The notes: a model not told the origin generated them from the sequence alone. DNA of 64,000 bases from Metabacillus schmidteae (GCF_903166545.1 NZ_CAESCH010000001.1:4158001-4222000); one strand, 5' to 3'. Counted from the first letter of the stretch, positions 20,691 to 30,132 are shown. Program-made: numbers and translations.

Positions 20691-22002
20691 TTTCAATTAG
20701 CTGTACCATTAACATTGCCTTTCCTACAACTACTCCATTGCTAAACGCTTCAACATCAATCTTTCCAAATTTGCGTCCAACCTCAAGGATTTTCGGATGA
20801 ATTTCAAGCATTGATTCCATTTGAACTGGTTTTATAAAGTAGATCGTAATATTCTCAACCACAATGTCACCTTTCTTTTGTGCTCTTAAAAAACGATTTA
20901 CGGCTTCGGTGACAAGTGTTGTAAATACCCCATACGAAATGGTACCTAAGTGATTTGTCATTTGCGGGCTGACTTCACAACGAAAAATACTGCTTCTTTT
21001 TGCCTCATCGTCAATTGTCACAAACTGATTCGTCACGATATCATCAAGTTTTTCCCCAATTTGCGGTTGTCTTTGAATAACCTGAAGGGCTTTAAGAACG
21101 TCTTGACGGCTAATAATTCCTAGAAGCCGATTTTGTTGGTCAACAACCGGGAGTAGTTCAATCCCTTCCCAGACCATCATTTGAGCTGCGGAGGCAACAG
21201 ATGTTTTTCCAATAACTGTAATCGGACTCTTAGTCATGACTTTCTCAATTAAAGTTGAATGATCATTCCCCATAATATCCTTAGACGTCACAATTCCTTG
21301 TACTTTAAGGTTTTGATCAATTACCGGAAATCGTCCATGGCCTGTCTCATAATTATGTTGATACCATATGGCAACTGTGTCTGATGTATATAAACAAATT
21401 GTTTTATCTACAGGAGTTAAAATATCTTCAACTTGGACAATTTCTTTTTTGATTAACTGATCATATATTGCTCTGTTAATCATAGCTCCGACTGTGAACG
21501 TATCATAACTTGTAGAAATGATCGGCAATTCAAGTTCGTCAGCAAGCTTTTTTACATTATCTTCTGTATCAAAACCACCTGTAATTAAAACAGCTGCTCC
21601 CGCCTCTAACGCAAACTGGTGTGCATTTGTTCTATTCCCTACTATAAGTAGATTACCGGCTCCAGTATATCTCATCATCGCATCAAGTTTCATAGCCCCA
21701 ATGACAAATTTATTTAATGTCTTATGTAATCCTGCTCGTCCACCTAAAACCTGACCATCAACAATATTTACAACTTCCGCATATGTTAACTTTTCAAAAT
21801 TTTCCTTTTTCTTGGTTTCAATCCGAATCGTACCAACCCGTTCAATCGTACTAACATACCCTTTATTTTCTGCTTCTTTTATTGCTCTATAGGCAGTTCC
21901 TTCACTAACATTAATATCCTTCGCAATTTGCCTAACAGAAATTTTTTCTCCTACTGGCAGTGAAGTTATATGCTGTAATATTTGCTCGTGCTTTGTAGCC
22001 AA
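20686..22002 (-). CDS. ytoI: CBS-domain and hotdog-domain protein YtoI
   Basis: A 438-aa multidomain regulator-like protein. In order: an N-terminal winged helix (KISVRQIAKDINVSEGTAYRAIKEAENKGYV), a DRTGG domain (about 75-180), two CBS domains (ITVIGKTSVASAAQMM ... LLGIISRQDVLKALQVI), and a C-terminal hotdog/thioesterase-like fold (about 320-438). The combination matches YtoI of Bacillus; CBS domains suggest adenylate-nucleotide sensing. Its DNA target and substrate are unknown. The start is TTG at 22002 after GGGTGATG. Confidence 0.85.
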   Translation of the reverse strand: MATKHEQILQHITSLPVGEKISVRQIAKDINVSEGTAYRAIKEAENKGYVSTIERVGTIRIETKKKENFEKLTYAEVVNIVDGQVLGGRAGLHKTLNKFVIGAMKLDAMMRYTGAGNLLIVGNRTNAHQFALEAGAAVLITGGFDTEDNVKKLADELELPIISTSYDTFTVGAMINRAIYDQLIKKEIVQVEDILTPVDKTICLYTSDTVAIWYQHNYETGHGRFPVIDQNLKVQGIVTSKDIMGNDHSTLIEKVMTKSPITVIGKTSVASAAQMMVWEGIELLPVVDQQNRLLGIISRQDVLKALQVIQRQPQIGEKLDDIVTNQFVTIDDEAKRSSIFRCEVSPQMTNHLGTISYGVFTTLVTEAVNRFLRAQKKGDIVVENITIYFIKPVQMESMLEIHPKILEVGRKFGKIDVEAFSNGVVVGKAMLMVQLIER

Positions 22003-22114
22003 GCTGCATCACCCTTTTTCTATTTGTGCATCTATCTCTGCAAATACAACTCTTACGAAATAGCTGTTTAAACAAATGTTTCCACTTATATTATAAGGGT
22101 GATAATAGCTTATA

Positions 22115-22360
22115 TCAACGCATCGTTTGGCGTTGTTTTTTTCTTTGTAGCGACTCTTTATATGCTTTTACCTGTCTTGCAGATGCAGTCCGCTTTGGAC
22201 GATATAAATACTGTGCAAAGTTCCCACCTATAACAAAGATTGCTAAACATAACCAACTTAATACAAACACAGTTTGCATCTGATCTCCTGTAATTGTAAT
22301 GTTTTGTAGTCCAAAGTAAAGCATTAATAATGCCAGAAAAGCATAAAGTAAATTTTTCAT
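22115..22360 (-). CDS. Small two-TM membrane protein (hypothetical)
   Basis: An 81-aa protein with two membrane segments (NLLYAFLALLMLYFG and TVFVLSWLCLAIFVIGG) and a basic, Lys/Arg/Gln-rich cytoplasmic tail. The ATG at 22360 is preferred over the one at 22369 because GGAGG directly abuts the latter and is 9 nt from the former. I do not recognise a family. It lies between ytoI and ytkL. Confidence 0.65.
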   Translation of the reverse strand: MKNLLYAFLALLMLYFGLQNITITGDQMQTVFVLSWLCLAIFVIGGNFAQYLYRPKRTASARQVKAYKESLQRKKQRQTMR

Positions 22361-22479
22361 TTTACCCATCCTCCTACATCATAACTTTATATTCATTCTA
22401 TGCATGTACATGAAAAATAGAAGCATTTCTTGTCCTATCATTCTCTATATTTAATACCTTTCCGAAATATACAATAAAA

Positions 22480-22696
22480 AATTGACGCATCACAATGATG
22501 CGTCAATTCAGACTGTTGACAAACGCTCGCTTTCTTCGTTACTCACCTTGCTGCGGTGCTCATTACCAACCCCGGTAACTCCGCTCCTCACAAGGCTTCG
22601 TGCCTCGAAAGCAAGCGTTAGCAATCAGTCTGAAGAGCTAGCGATTTTTACTTTGTCTACAAACTGAATTGACGCATCACAATGATGCGTCAATTC
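22480..22696. mobile_element. Terminator-inserted noncoding element, copy A, with flanking hairpin duplication
   Basis: A core of about 157 bp (22509/22510-22666) sits between two identical 29-30-bp direct repeats (22480-22509 and 22667-22696). Each direct repeat is a complete terminator hairpin: a 12-bp stem attgacgcatca/tgatgcgtcaat with a caa loop. Ends of the core are weak inverted repeats (CAGACTGTTGACAAA against CAGTTTGTAGACAAA). Core arms 22509-22534 and 22607-22632 pair over 21 of 26 positions. Two other copies are at 36705 and 58603. No ORF. Confidence 0.85.
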
Positions 22697-22701
22697 TTTT
22701 T

Positions 22702-23382
22702 TTACACATTATATGTTTCTCCTACTTTTAAAGGAAGTCCTACACCCTCTGGGAGCAGCTGAGCGAATTTCATAGGATCTTGTTTAATAGCCGGGAAGGT
22801 GTCGTAATGAATCGGGACGACCCTTTTCGCCTTCAGCCAACTTGCAGCGTCTCTTGCATCCTCAGGGCCCATTGTTAGATTATCACCAATAGGTAGAAAA
22901 GCAATATCGATTGAGTTTCTTTCACCTATCATTTTCATATCCGAAAACAATCCGGTATCACCTGCATGATATAGCGTTTTGTCCTCTGCTGATATTAATA
23001 CACCTGACGGCATCCCGGTATAAATAACAGTTCCATCTTCTTCCTGATAGCTTGACCCATGAAAAGCCTGTGTAAGCTTTACCGTTCCAAAATCAAATTG
23101 ATACGCCCCACCCAAATTCATCGGATGAATGTCAATTCCATTCTTCCCTATGTAAACAGCCAGCTCATAAGGAGCAATGACTAGTGCATTGTTGTTTTGG
23201 GCTATTTCAACTGTATCGCCAACATGGTCGTTATGACCATGTGTGAGGATAATAACATCAGCCTTTACTTGATCAACAGTTAAATCAGTTAGAGGATTGC
23301 CTTTAATAAACGGATCAATGATAATATTTTTCTTGTTACACATAACTTGTACGACAGAATGACCATGATATGAAACTTGCAA
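22702..23382 (-). CDS. ytkL: Metal-dependent hydrolase YtkL (UPF0173, metallo-beta-lactamase fold)
   Basis: A 226-aa metallo-beta-lactamase-fold protein of UPF0173. The HxHxDH zinc motif is visible as [11 protein letters not shown], with later histidines in [18 protein letters not shown] and VPIHYDTFP. Its substrate is unknown. An upstream frame runs to 23451, but TTG at 23382 begins [11 protein letters not shown], which fits the family N-terminus and length, and GGTG lies 6 nt upstream. It terminates at the hairpin that copy A of the mobile element has duplicated. Confidence 0.88.
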   Translation of the reverse strand: MQVSYHGHSVVQVMCNKKNIIIDPFIKGNPLTDLTVDQVKADVIILTHGHNDHVGDTVEIAQNNNALVIAPYELAVYIGKNGIDIHPMNLGGAYQFDFGTVKLTQAFHGSSYQEEDGTVIYTGMPSGVLISAEDKTLYHAGDTGLFSDMKMIGERNSIDIAFLPIGDNLTMGPEDARDAASWLKAKRVVPIHYDTFPAIKQDPMKFAQLLPEGVGLPLKVGETYNV

Positions 23383-23512
23383 ACTATTCACCGCTTTCTC
23401 TAAAATATAGATTTGATATATAAAAGGAACATATATATTTCTAAAAACCACCCTTATAAATTTTACCCACTACCTGCTATAGTTTAAACATTAGTACGAA
23501 TTTCTTCCTTTT

Positions 23513-24280
23513 TCACACATGAAATCGATGGATGACATTTGCTCCGCCAGTTACTTCTATAATTGTTCCTGTGATCATGTCGGAATTCTCATCACATATA
23601 AACGCTATAGTTCGTGCAATATCTTCCCCTGTGCCAGACCGTCCAATTGGTGTTGTTAATGGAACTTCCCTTATTTTTCTCGATTCTTCAATAGTTGCTT
23701 CTTTCATTTCCCCAATAATCATTCCAGGACAAATCATATTGGCGGTAATCCCATGTTCAGCTTCTTCGATACTTATTGATTTTGTTAAAGATACTAACCC
23801 CACTTTAGCTGCACTAAAAGCAGAACGATGAAGCCAACCTGGTGAAGTCTCAGCGCCTTGAAAACCATATGTAACAATTCTTCCATATTTTTGTTTCCTC
23901 ATAATTGGAACTACTTTTCTAAATAAATGGAAAACAGAACTCAAGTTTCCTTCGATCATTTGGTACCATTCATCATCAGTATAATCGGAAAGCTTTTTTC
24001 TTTCAAAAATATAAGGTCCTGCATTATTGATTAAACAATCAATTCTACCAAACCGTTCCAGTGATACATCGATCATGTTTGATAGATCTTCCTTTTTTGT
24101 AATATCACCTTGTACAAATAAAATACGATCAAGAAGTTGAGAGTAATTCGCTTTGAGCTCATTTACTGCTGCGATATCATTTCGGTAATTGACAGTGACG
24201 GAATATCCCTTTTCCAAAAATTCTTCTGTCACTTTTTTTCCTAACCCTTTAGATCCTGCAGTAATAAAGGCATGTCTCAC
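23513..24280 (-). CDS. ytkK: Atypical short-chain dehydrogenase/reductase, YtkK-like
   Basis: A 255-aa Rossmann-fold SDR. The cofactor loop AGSKGLGKKV and NNAG are present, but the catalytic triad is not: the position normally Tyr in YxxxK is Phe (SAFSAAK), and the usual serine segment reads VTYGFQGAE with no serine. The lysine remains. It may therefore bind NAD(P)H without classical reductase activity. Position between ytkL and the arg genes fits Bacillus YtkK. The ATG at 24280 follows AGGGAGG. Confidence 0.85.
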   Translation of the reverse strand: MRHAFITAGSKGLGKKVTEEFLEKGYSVTVNYRNDIAAVNELKANYSQLLDRILFVQGDITKKEDLSNMIDVSLERFGRIDCLINNAGPYIFERKKLSDYTDDEWYQMIEGNLSSVFHLFRKVVPIMRKQKYGRIVTYGFQGAETSPGWLHRSAFSAAKVGLVSLTKSISIEEAEHGITANMICPGMIIGEMKEATIEESRKIREVPLTTPIGRSGTGEDIARTIAFICDENSDMITGTIIEVTGGANVIHRFHV

Positions 24281-24529
24281 GATATCATTTCCTCCCTGCT
24301 AAGCCTGTCTTATTCTATACATCTTTATTTGATCTCTTTAATGAATATTCCTTCATTTCTACCCTCTACATTCATATTAGGTGCTACTATAACAATAAAC
24401 AAAAAGGTATATTGATTCTATTCTTATTGCTTTTTTTGATGAATTTATTGATACGTTGCGGATTTTCATGCGGAAGCATTGGAGGGCATACAAAAAGCTG
24501 ACCTAATAATAAGCCAGCGATTGTTCTTT
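24281..24529. other. Gene-free stretch downstream of the 53-aa gene
   Basis: About 250 bp upstream of the SDR gene, AT-rich, with no ORF that has a ribosome-binding site. It presumably carries the promoter of the SDR-ytkL pair; I could not pick out a confident one. Confidence 0.5.
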
Positions 24530-24691
24530 TTATATATCTCTACTCAATCTTAAATGCTCTTGGAGAAAGTTAGGATCATACTGTTGTTCAACAACACCAC
24601 TTGAATAGGAATCTGTAAGTTGTTGCATCGTTTCTTGTTCGCCAAGATGGTCATAATAATATGTTTGTCTTGTTACTTTTTTCTCTTTCAA
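24530..24691 (-). CDS. Small 53-aa protein gene downstream of argH
   Basis: Starts with TTG at 24691 and reads LKEKKVTRQTYYYDHLGEQE at the N-terminus, ending NFLQEHLRLSRDI. It is polar, tyrosine- and glutamine-rich, with no membrane segment. AAGGAG lies 11 nt upstream but inside the 3' arm of the hairpin that follows argH. Its size and location next to argH recall the small Bacillus protein YtzD; I hold that only weakly. Function unknown. Confidence 0.55.
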   Translation of the reverse strand: MKEKKVTRQTYYYDHLGEQETMQQLTDSYSSGVVEQQYDPNFLQEHLRLSRDI

Positions 24692-24701
24692 AACAAAATC
24701 A

Positions 24702-24750
24702 GCTCCTTATTTTCAGTTTACGAACTTTAGTGTCTCTGAAAATAAGGAGC
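24702..24750 (-). terminator. Hairpin after argH that covers the next gene's ribosome-binding site
   Basis: Perfect 15-bp arms gctccttattttcag (24702-24716) and ctgaaaataaggagc (24736-24750) with a 19-nt loop. The minus strand continues TGATTTTGTTTTG, a modest T-tract. The AAGGAG of the 53-aa gene lies in the stem, so the structure may attenuate transcription and also hide that site. Confidence 0.65.
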
Positions 24751-24767
24751 TTATACGGTGAATATTT

Positions 24768-26141
24768 CTATGAAAGTGTTGCTTTTGCTTTTTCAAGTGC
24801 TTTCTTTACAACTTCAAAGCCAGTCCCACCAGCACTCATTCTTTTTCTTACAGCTTCGTAAGGATTAATCATCTCATATATATCCTCTTCAAAAAGATCT
24901 GAGGCTTTTTTATAGTCTTCAAACGGCAAATCCTTCAAATAAATTCCGGACTGGATACATTGATAAACTAAAGTTCCAACAACTTCATGAGCTTCTCTAA
25001 AAGGCATTCCTTTTGTTGAAAGATAGTCCGCTAATTCAGTTGCATTTGAAAAATCTTCGGAAGTAGCCTTTTCCATTTTTTCTTTATTAACCTTTAATGT
25101 ATCAATCATTCCGATAAAAATTTGTAAGCTGCCTTCAATTGTTTTAACCGTGTCGAACATACCTTCTTTATCTTCTTGAAGATCTTTGTTATATGCAAGC
25201 GGAAGACCTTTTAAAATCGTTAAAAGTGACATTAAATTACCATATACTCTTCCTGTTTTTCCTCTAATTAACTCTGCCATGTCAGGATTTTTCTTTTGCG
25301 GCATGATACTACTGCCTGTAGCATACGTATCATCCAGCTCAATAAATTGGAATTCCTGAGAGCACCATAAAATGATTTCTTCACAAAAACGAGATAAATG
25401 CATCATCAAAAGAGAGCTATTGCTTAGAAATTCGATGATAAAGTCACGGTCACTAACCCCATCAAGACTATTTTCATATATACCGTCAAAATCAAGCTTT
25501 TGTGCTGTATATTCACGGTCAATAGGAAATGTAGTTCCGGCAAGCGCAGCACTTCCTAATGGGGAGATATTAATCCGCTTAAGAGATTCTGTAAATCTTT
25601 GCTTGTCACGGTCCAACATCCAAAAATAAGCCATTAAATGATGTGCAAACGAAATCGGCTGTGCTCGTTGAAGATGTGTATAGCCAGGTAAAATCGTTTC
25701 GACATTTTCTTCTGCTTTTTCAATCAGGGATTTTTGGAGGCCCTCAATAAGTTCAACAACCATTGCAACATGCTTACGTAAATATAAATGCATATCAGTT
25801 GCAACCTGATCATTACGGCTTCTACCTGTATGTAGCTTTCCTCCCACAGGTCCGATTTCATCAATTAACATTTTTTCAATATTAAGATGAATATCTTCAT
25901 AGTTAACTGAAAAAGTAAGTTCATTCTTTTTAGCTTTTTCTAAAAGAGTTGTTAAGCCATTTGTAATTTGATCTGTTTCTTCTTTGCTAATAATCCCACA
26001 CTTGCCTAGCATATCAACATGTGCAAGACTGCCAGTGATGTCTTCCTCAACTAATTCCTGATCAAAATGGATGGATGCGCCGAACTCATCCACCCATTGT
26101 TCAGGGGTTTTTTGGAAGCGTCCACCCCAAAGTTTTTTCAT
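24768..26141 (-). CDS. argH: Argininosuccinate lyase
   Basis: Cleaves argininosuccinate to arginine and fumarate, last step of arginine biosynthesis. The 457-aa sequence has the fumarase/aspartase-superfamily signature [15 protein letters not shown], the substrate region [13 protein letters not shown], and [18 protein letters not shown] with its catalytic histidine. Its ATG overlaps the argG stop by 4 nt, so the two are translationally coupled as an argGH operon. Confidence 0.97.
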   Translation of the reverse strand: MKKLWGGRFQKTPEQWVDEFGASIHFDQELVEEDITGSLAHVDMLGKCGIISKEETDQITNGLTTLLEKAKKNELTFSVNYEDIHLNIEKMLIDEIGPVGGKLHTGRSRNDQVATDMHLYLRKHVAMVVELIEGLQKSLIEKAEENVETILPGYTHLQRAQPISFAHHLMAYFWMLDRDKQRFTESLKRINISPLGSAALAGTTFPIDREYTAQKLDFDGIYENSLDGVSDRDFIIEFLSNSSLLMMHLSRFCEEIILWCSQEFQFIELDDTYATGSSIMPQKKNPDMAELIRGKTGRVYGNLMSLLTILKGLPLAYNKDLQEDKEGMFDTVKTIEGSLQIFIGMIDTLKVNKEKMEKATSEDFSNATELADYLSTKGMPFREAHEVVGTLVYQCIQSGIYLKDLPFEDYKKASDLFEEDIYEMINPYEAVRKRMSAGGTGFEVVKKALEKAKATLS

Positions 26142-27337
26142 ACTTCCACCTTCTTGTTTTTCACCATGCTGTTTACTTTTGTTGGTAATCCAAATAATTC
26201 AATAAATCCGATTGCTGCATTGTGATCAAATGCATCGTCTTTTGTATATGTTGCAAGCTTTTCATCATATAAAGAATACTCTGATTTTCTTCCCTCTACG
26301 ATGGCATGACCTTTAAATAATTTTACTCTTACAGTACCTGTAACATACTTTTGTGTTTCTTTTAAGAATGCATGCAGGGCAGGTTTTAATGGAGAGAACC
26401 ATAAACCATTGTAGATAAGTTCAGCCATTTTTTGCTCTATAACTGGTTTGAAGTGAGCTACTTCTTTTACAAGTGTTAAATCCTCAAGTTCTTTATGAGC
26501 TTTAATTAACGTCATTGCACCAGGGCATTCGTAAACTTCACGAGATTTAATTCCCACAAGTCTGTTTTCAACATGATCGATACGTCCCACACCATGTCTA
26601 CCAGCAATTTCATTTAAAGTTAAAATAAGTTCATGTAATGGATATGCTTTACCATTGATCTTTACTGGAACACCTTGTTCAAAGTCAATTTCAATTATTT
26701 CTGCTTGGTCTGGTGTCTTTTCTAAAGGTGTTGTTAAATCGTATGCACCTTCTGGTGGTGCAGCCCAAGGATCTTCTAAAATACCACACTCATTACTTCT
26801 TCCCCATAGGTTTTGGTCGATTGAATATGGGCTATCTAAATTAATCGGAATCGGAATACCGTGCTTTGAAGCATACTCAATTTCTTCTTCACGTGACCAG
26901 CCCCATTCTCTAACTGGAGCAAGTACTTCAAGATCCGGATTTAATGCTTTAATAGAAACTTCAAAACGTACTTGGTCATTTCCTTTTCCAGTACAACCAT
27001 GAGCTACTGCTACTGCGCCTTCTTTTTCTGCGATTTCCACAAGCTTTTTCGCAATTAACGGACGAGATAATGCAGAAACTAATGGATATTTTCCTTCATA
27101 TAAAGTGTGTGCTTGTAATGCCACTAACGCAAAGTCATTTGCAAATTCTTCTTTAGCGTCAATCATATATGATTCAACTGCACCTACTTGTAGAGCTTTT
27201 TGCTGAACGAATGCAGTATCTTTTCCTTCACCTACATCAAGACATGCTGCAACAACATCATAACCTTGTTCTTGTAACCATTTAATTGCAACAGAGGTAT
27301 CTAATCCTCCGGAATATGCTAAAACTACTTTTTTCAT
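26138..27337 (-). CDS. argG: Argininosuccinate synthase
   Basis: ATP-dependent ligation of citrulline and aspartate. The 399 aa begin with the PP-loop [31 protein letters not shown] and the segment [17 protein letters not shown] are family signatures. GGAGG precedes the ATG. It is first in the argGH operon. The 5' region has a possible promoter and sequences resembling AhrC/ArgR boxes. Confidence 0.97.
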   Translation of the reverse strand: MKKVVLAYSGGLDTSVAIKWLQEQGYDVVAACLDVGEGKDTAFVQQKALQVGAVESYMIDAKEEFANDFALVALQAHTLYEGKYPLVSALSRPLIAKKLVEIAEKEGAVAVAHGCTGKGNDQVRFEVSIKALNPDLEVLAPVREWGWSREEEIEYASKHGIPIPINLDSPYSIDQNLWGRSNECGILEDPWAAPPEGAYDLTTPLEKTPDQAEIIEIDFEQGVPVKINGKAYPLHELILTLNEIAGRHGVGRIDHVENRLVGIKSREVYECPGAMTLIKAHKELEDLTLVKEVAHFKPVIEQKMAELIYNGLWFSPLKPALHAFLKETQKYVTGTVRVKLFKGHAIVEGRKSEYSLYDEKLATYTKDDAFDHNAAIGFIELFGLPTKVNSMVKNKKVEV

Positions 27338-27360
27338 CTATTTGTTCCTCCTCGGTTGTA

Positions 27361-27437
27361 TAAAAATGAATATGTGTTTATAAAAATACATCTTTTGTAT
27401 AGGTACCACTTTACCAACTGTATCCCTATTTCGTCAA
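27361..27437 (-). promoter_or_regulatory. Candidate argGH promoter and ArgR/AhrC-box region
   Basis: On the minus strand TTGACG (27432-27437) and TAAAGT (27408-27413) are 18 nt apart. Downstream, the sequence around 27361-27395 (aaaatgaatatgtgtttat) resembles the ARG-box pattern TGAATWWWWATTCA imperfectly. Regulation by arginine is expected from B. subtilis but not proven here. Confidence 0.4.
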
Positions 27438-27578
27438 TAGAAAAATTGTATATTTTTGCAGAATATTTGTATAAAAATTAAATTTAATTATATTTTATTC
27501 ATTTTTTTCATTTTTGTGATGTAGATCAATTTATAGAGGTATTGTAAAATAAGGAAAGATCAGAATGGAGGAAGAAAT

Positions 27579-27896
27579 TTGAACGAATACTTTGCCTTTG
27601 ATCCTAGACTTAAAATAAGAATTCCTCAAGTGTCGAATACATGGACGACCTATAGTGTTCAGACTCAAAATAGAATATTAACAGAATGGGAAACAATCCG
27701 CGGGCATATACCGGATCGAATCAGGGAGTTGGAAGGTGAAATTAACATTAGGCAGGAAGCGTTAAACAACGAAGAAGATTTTAATCGCTCAATAGAATTA
27801 AATCATGAAATTTCTGAACTTGCTTCCATTATCAATGATTTGTGGATTTGGTTTCGAACGACACAGCATATTACAAATACTAAGATTCATAATTAA
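27579..27896 (+). CDS. Hypothetical 105-aa cytosolic protein
   Basis: A 105-aa soluble, glutamate-rich protein, probably helical: residues 45-85 (RIRELEGEINIRQEALNNEE ... NHEISELASIINDLWIWF) have heptad-like spacing. The start is TTG at 27579 with GGAGG 8 nt upstream. I do not recognise the family. It is divergent from argG and lies just left of the IS256 insertion; codon use looks like that of its neighbours. Confidence 0.65.
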   Translation: MNEYFAFDPRLKIRIPQVSNTWTTYSVQTQNRILTEWETIRGHIPDRIRELEGEINIRQEALNNEEDFNRSIELNHEISELASIINDLWIWFRTTQHITNTKIHN

Positions 27897-28193
27897 AAAT
27901 TAGTTTATCCCCTAATTTTAGAAATCAAAAAGAGAAGAATGTGATGGTAAAGGGTTTCTTAAAGAATAAAAATTAATACGAAATGACCATCGATTGAACA
28001 CTGTTTTGTTAGTCATTTTTTATTTTGTAGATAATTTGACTCTATTTCATATTTTCCGAATGATTTTTTACTGTCTATCAGTCAAGTCCTAGATATTGTG
28101 TAAATTCCTATACAATGTTTTCAACCTATTAAGATAGTTGGGGTTAGTCTTTCCCCTTACATTTTTTTTTGCGAACTTCCATGGACTTATAAC

Positions 28194-28253
28194 CTCACAA
28201 TCAGCAAAGGCTGTCAAAGACTCTTTTCACTTTGATAGCCTTTGCTGATTGTG
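28194..28253. terminator. Strong hairpin at the 3' end of the IS256 element
   Basis: Arms of 25 nt starting tcacaatcagcaaaggct pair with one mismatch around a 10-nt loop, between the transposase stop and the left end of the element. It probably ends transcription or shields the transposase from outside reading. Confidence 0.7.
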
Positions 28254-28302
28254 AAATAATTCCATGATGGAAGTTTGAAAAAAATAGGATCTACAATCAA
28301 AA

Positions 28303-29508
28303 TTAAGATTTTTTCTTTGAGTATACAGTCTCTTGATACTGCATTAATACAGCTCCTACTAGCCGAAAAGCAGATTGAGTATTAGGGAAAATGCGTATTA
28401 CTTTTTCTCTTCTTCGTACCTCTTGATTTAATCGCTCGAGAGAGTTTGTACTTCTGATATGTGGGTGAATTGATACTGGATGATTCATGTATTGAATGGT
28501 ATCTTCGAACCCTTCATCTAATATTTGAAGTGCCTTTTCGTATTTAGAATTAGTGGCAAATTTACTCATTAACTCATCTTTAAATAATCTAATATCTTCA
28601 ATAGTTACTGCTTCGAATACACGTTTAATCATTGTACGAATTTCAACTGAATCCTTTTTAGGCAATTTTTCAATGATATTACGTTTGAAATGGACATTAC
28701 ACCTTTGCCAAGTAGTGCCTATGAATTCACGTTGTATAGCTTTCTGTAATCCTTGGTGTGCATCAGATATGACTAGCTTAGGGGATTGAAGGCCACGTGA
28801 TTTAAGTTGTTTGAAAAACTGACTCCAGCTATCATAGCTTTCAGTATGATCTACAGTTAAACCAAGGATCTCACGCTTGTTGTTATCAGTGAGAGCAGTG
28901 GCTATATAAACTGCTTTAGAGACAACACGGTGATGTTCACGTACTTTAATATACATTGCATCAACAAAAACAAAAGGATAATAGATTATGTTTAAAGGCC
29001 TTTTAGCCCAATCATTGACTATGGGATCTAGTTTTTGAGTTAAAGATGAAACAAAAGATTTAGAGATGTTTTCTCCACAAAGCTGTTCTACGATATGGGT
29101 AACCTTTCTAGTGGAAACACCATTGATGACCATTTCCAACATGGACAGGACTAAGGCTTGATCGCACCGAGCGTACTTCTCAAAAACCGAAGGTGAGAAT
29201 TCACCATTACGAGTCCTTGGGACCTGCAGTTTTATCTTTCCAATACTCATCGTCAGGTCTCGCTCATAATACCCATTACGGTAATCACGACGTTCATCAG
29301 AGCGCTCATATGGACTAGCCTGGAGAAAATCATCTCTTTCCTTTTCCATGAATTCATTTAATACCAAAACAATAGCTGACTTCACAACCGTCTCCATATT
29401 AGAATTCATAACTGAATCTTTTAAAACTTCCATATTTAGGTTAAACTGTAATTGGGTCATTTTATTCCTCTTTTCAATGTTTATCGTCGCTGAAAACATT
29501 GTAGCCAA
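28303..29508 (-). CDS. IS256-family (mutator-type) transposase
   Basis: A 401-aa DDE transposase moving this element by copy-out/paste-in, as known for IS256. The catalytic residues are visible: first Asp in PFVFVDAMYIKV, second Asp in VISDAHQGLQKA, and the Glu in STNSLERLNQEVRRREK; the C-terminal half also carries WQRCNVHFKRN typical of the family. The frame is intact. The annotated start at 29508 (MATMFSATI) may be later, at MTQLQFNLN (29460), which follows AAAGAGGAATAAA. Confidence 0.93.
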   Translation of the reverse strand: MATMFSATINIEKRNKMTQLQFNLNMEVLKDSVMNSNMETVVKSAIVLVLNEFMEKERDDFLQASPYERSDERRDYRNGYYERDLTMSIGKIKLQVPRTRNGEFSPSVFEKYARCDQALVLSMLEMVINGVSTRKVTHIVEQLCGENISKSFVSSLTQKLDPIVNDWAKRPLNIIYYPFVFVDAMYIKVREHHRVVSKAVYIATALTDNNKREILGLTVDHTESYDSWSQFFKQLKSRGLQSPKLVISDAHQGLQKAIQREFIGTTWQRCNVHFKRNIIEKLPKKDSVEIRTMIKRVFEAVTIEDIRLFKDELMSKFATNSKYEKALQILDEGFEDTIQYMNHPVSIHPHIRSTNSLERLNQEVRRREKVIRIFPNTQSAFRLVGAVLMQYQETVYSKKKS

Positions 29509-29568
29509 GAGTTAATAAAATGAACCCTTTTTCTTTTTACACAATTATACGGACTTAATCTGTCTATC

Positions 29569-30110
29569 TATTAAAAGCGTACACATTCCGTTTTTACGTA
29601 TGCACTTATCTCTTTTTTTATTTAAAAACGATACACGGATGGAGAATTATTACATTTCCAGCTGCTTTTAGTATCGTTTTTACCTTTTTCTGTATTTCGC
29701 GAATGTTTTTATACTTCTCTCCATGTAAAAGCATACACATTCCTTTTTTACGTATGCTTTTATCTCTTTTTTTATTTAAAAACGATACACTAGTGGAGAA
29801 TTATTACATTTCCAGCTGCTTTTAGTATCGTTTTTACCTTTTTCTGTATTTTGCGAATGTTTTTATATTGTCTCTCTATGTAAAAGCATACACATTCCTT
29901 TTTTACGTATGCTTTTATCTCTATTTTCAAAAAATCCAATACAATTATGGTTAATTCTTACATTTTCGGCCGTTTTCAGTATCGTTTTTACCTTTTTCTG
30001 AATTTCGCGAATGTTTTTATACTGTCTCTCTATGTAAAAGCATACACATTCTTTTTTACGTATGCTTTTATCGCTTTTTTAAAAAAATCGATACATAAAT
30101 GGATATAAAT
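29569..30110. repeat. 154-bp tandem array of paired hairpins
   Basis: A unit of 154-155 bp repeats about 3.5 times; the marker gcatacacattcc recurs at 29577, 29731, 29886 and 30040. Each unit holds two hairpins: aaaagcatac/gtatgctttt and aaaacgatac/gtatcgtttt. The third unit has lost part of the second hairpin. No ORF. The array lies between IS256 and moaB and starts immediately after the right target duplication. Confidence 0.85.
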
Positions 30111-30132
30111 ATATAATTTTTCAGCACATACA

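Larger units (their letters stand above)
28072..29568 (-). mobile_element. Complete IS256-family insertion sequence with 8-bp target duplication
   Basis: The right end, read inward from 29560, begins GATTAAGTCCGTATAATTGT, which matches the IS256 terminal repeat as I know it. The left end from 28080 (AGTCAAGTCCTAGATATTGT) shares the AAGTCC and TTGTGTAAA blocks. Outside both, tgtctatc occurs at 28072-28079 and 29561-29568, giving the 8-bp duplication normal for this family. The element is 1481 bp (28080-29560) with one intact transposase. The matching duplication and intact gene suggest a fairly recent insertion. Confidence 0.88.

Noticed and set aside
22480..22696. Copy A as two independent tandem terminators
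   Set aside because: The two hairpins are identical over 29-30 bp and the same core sits between identical hairpins at two other loci with different hairpin sequences, so duplication by insertion explains it better.
29569..30110. Possible CRISPR array
   Set aside because: Repeats are 154 bp with no unique spacers of constant length, and no cas gene is near.
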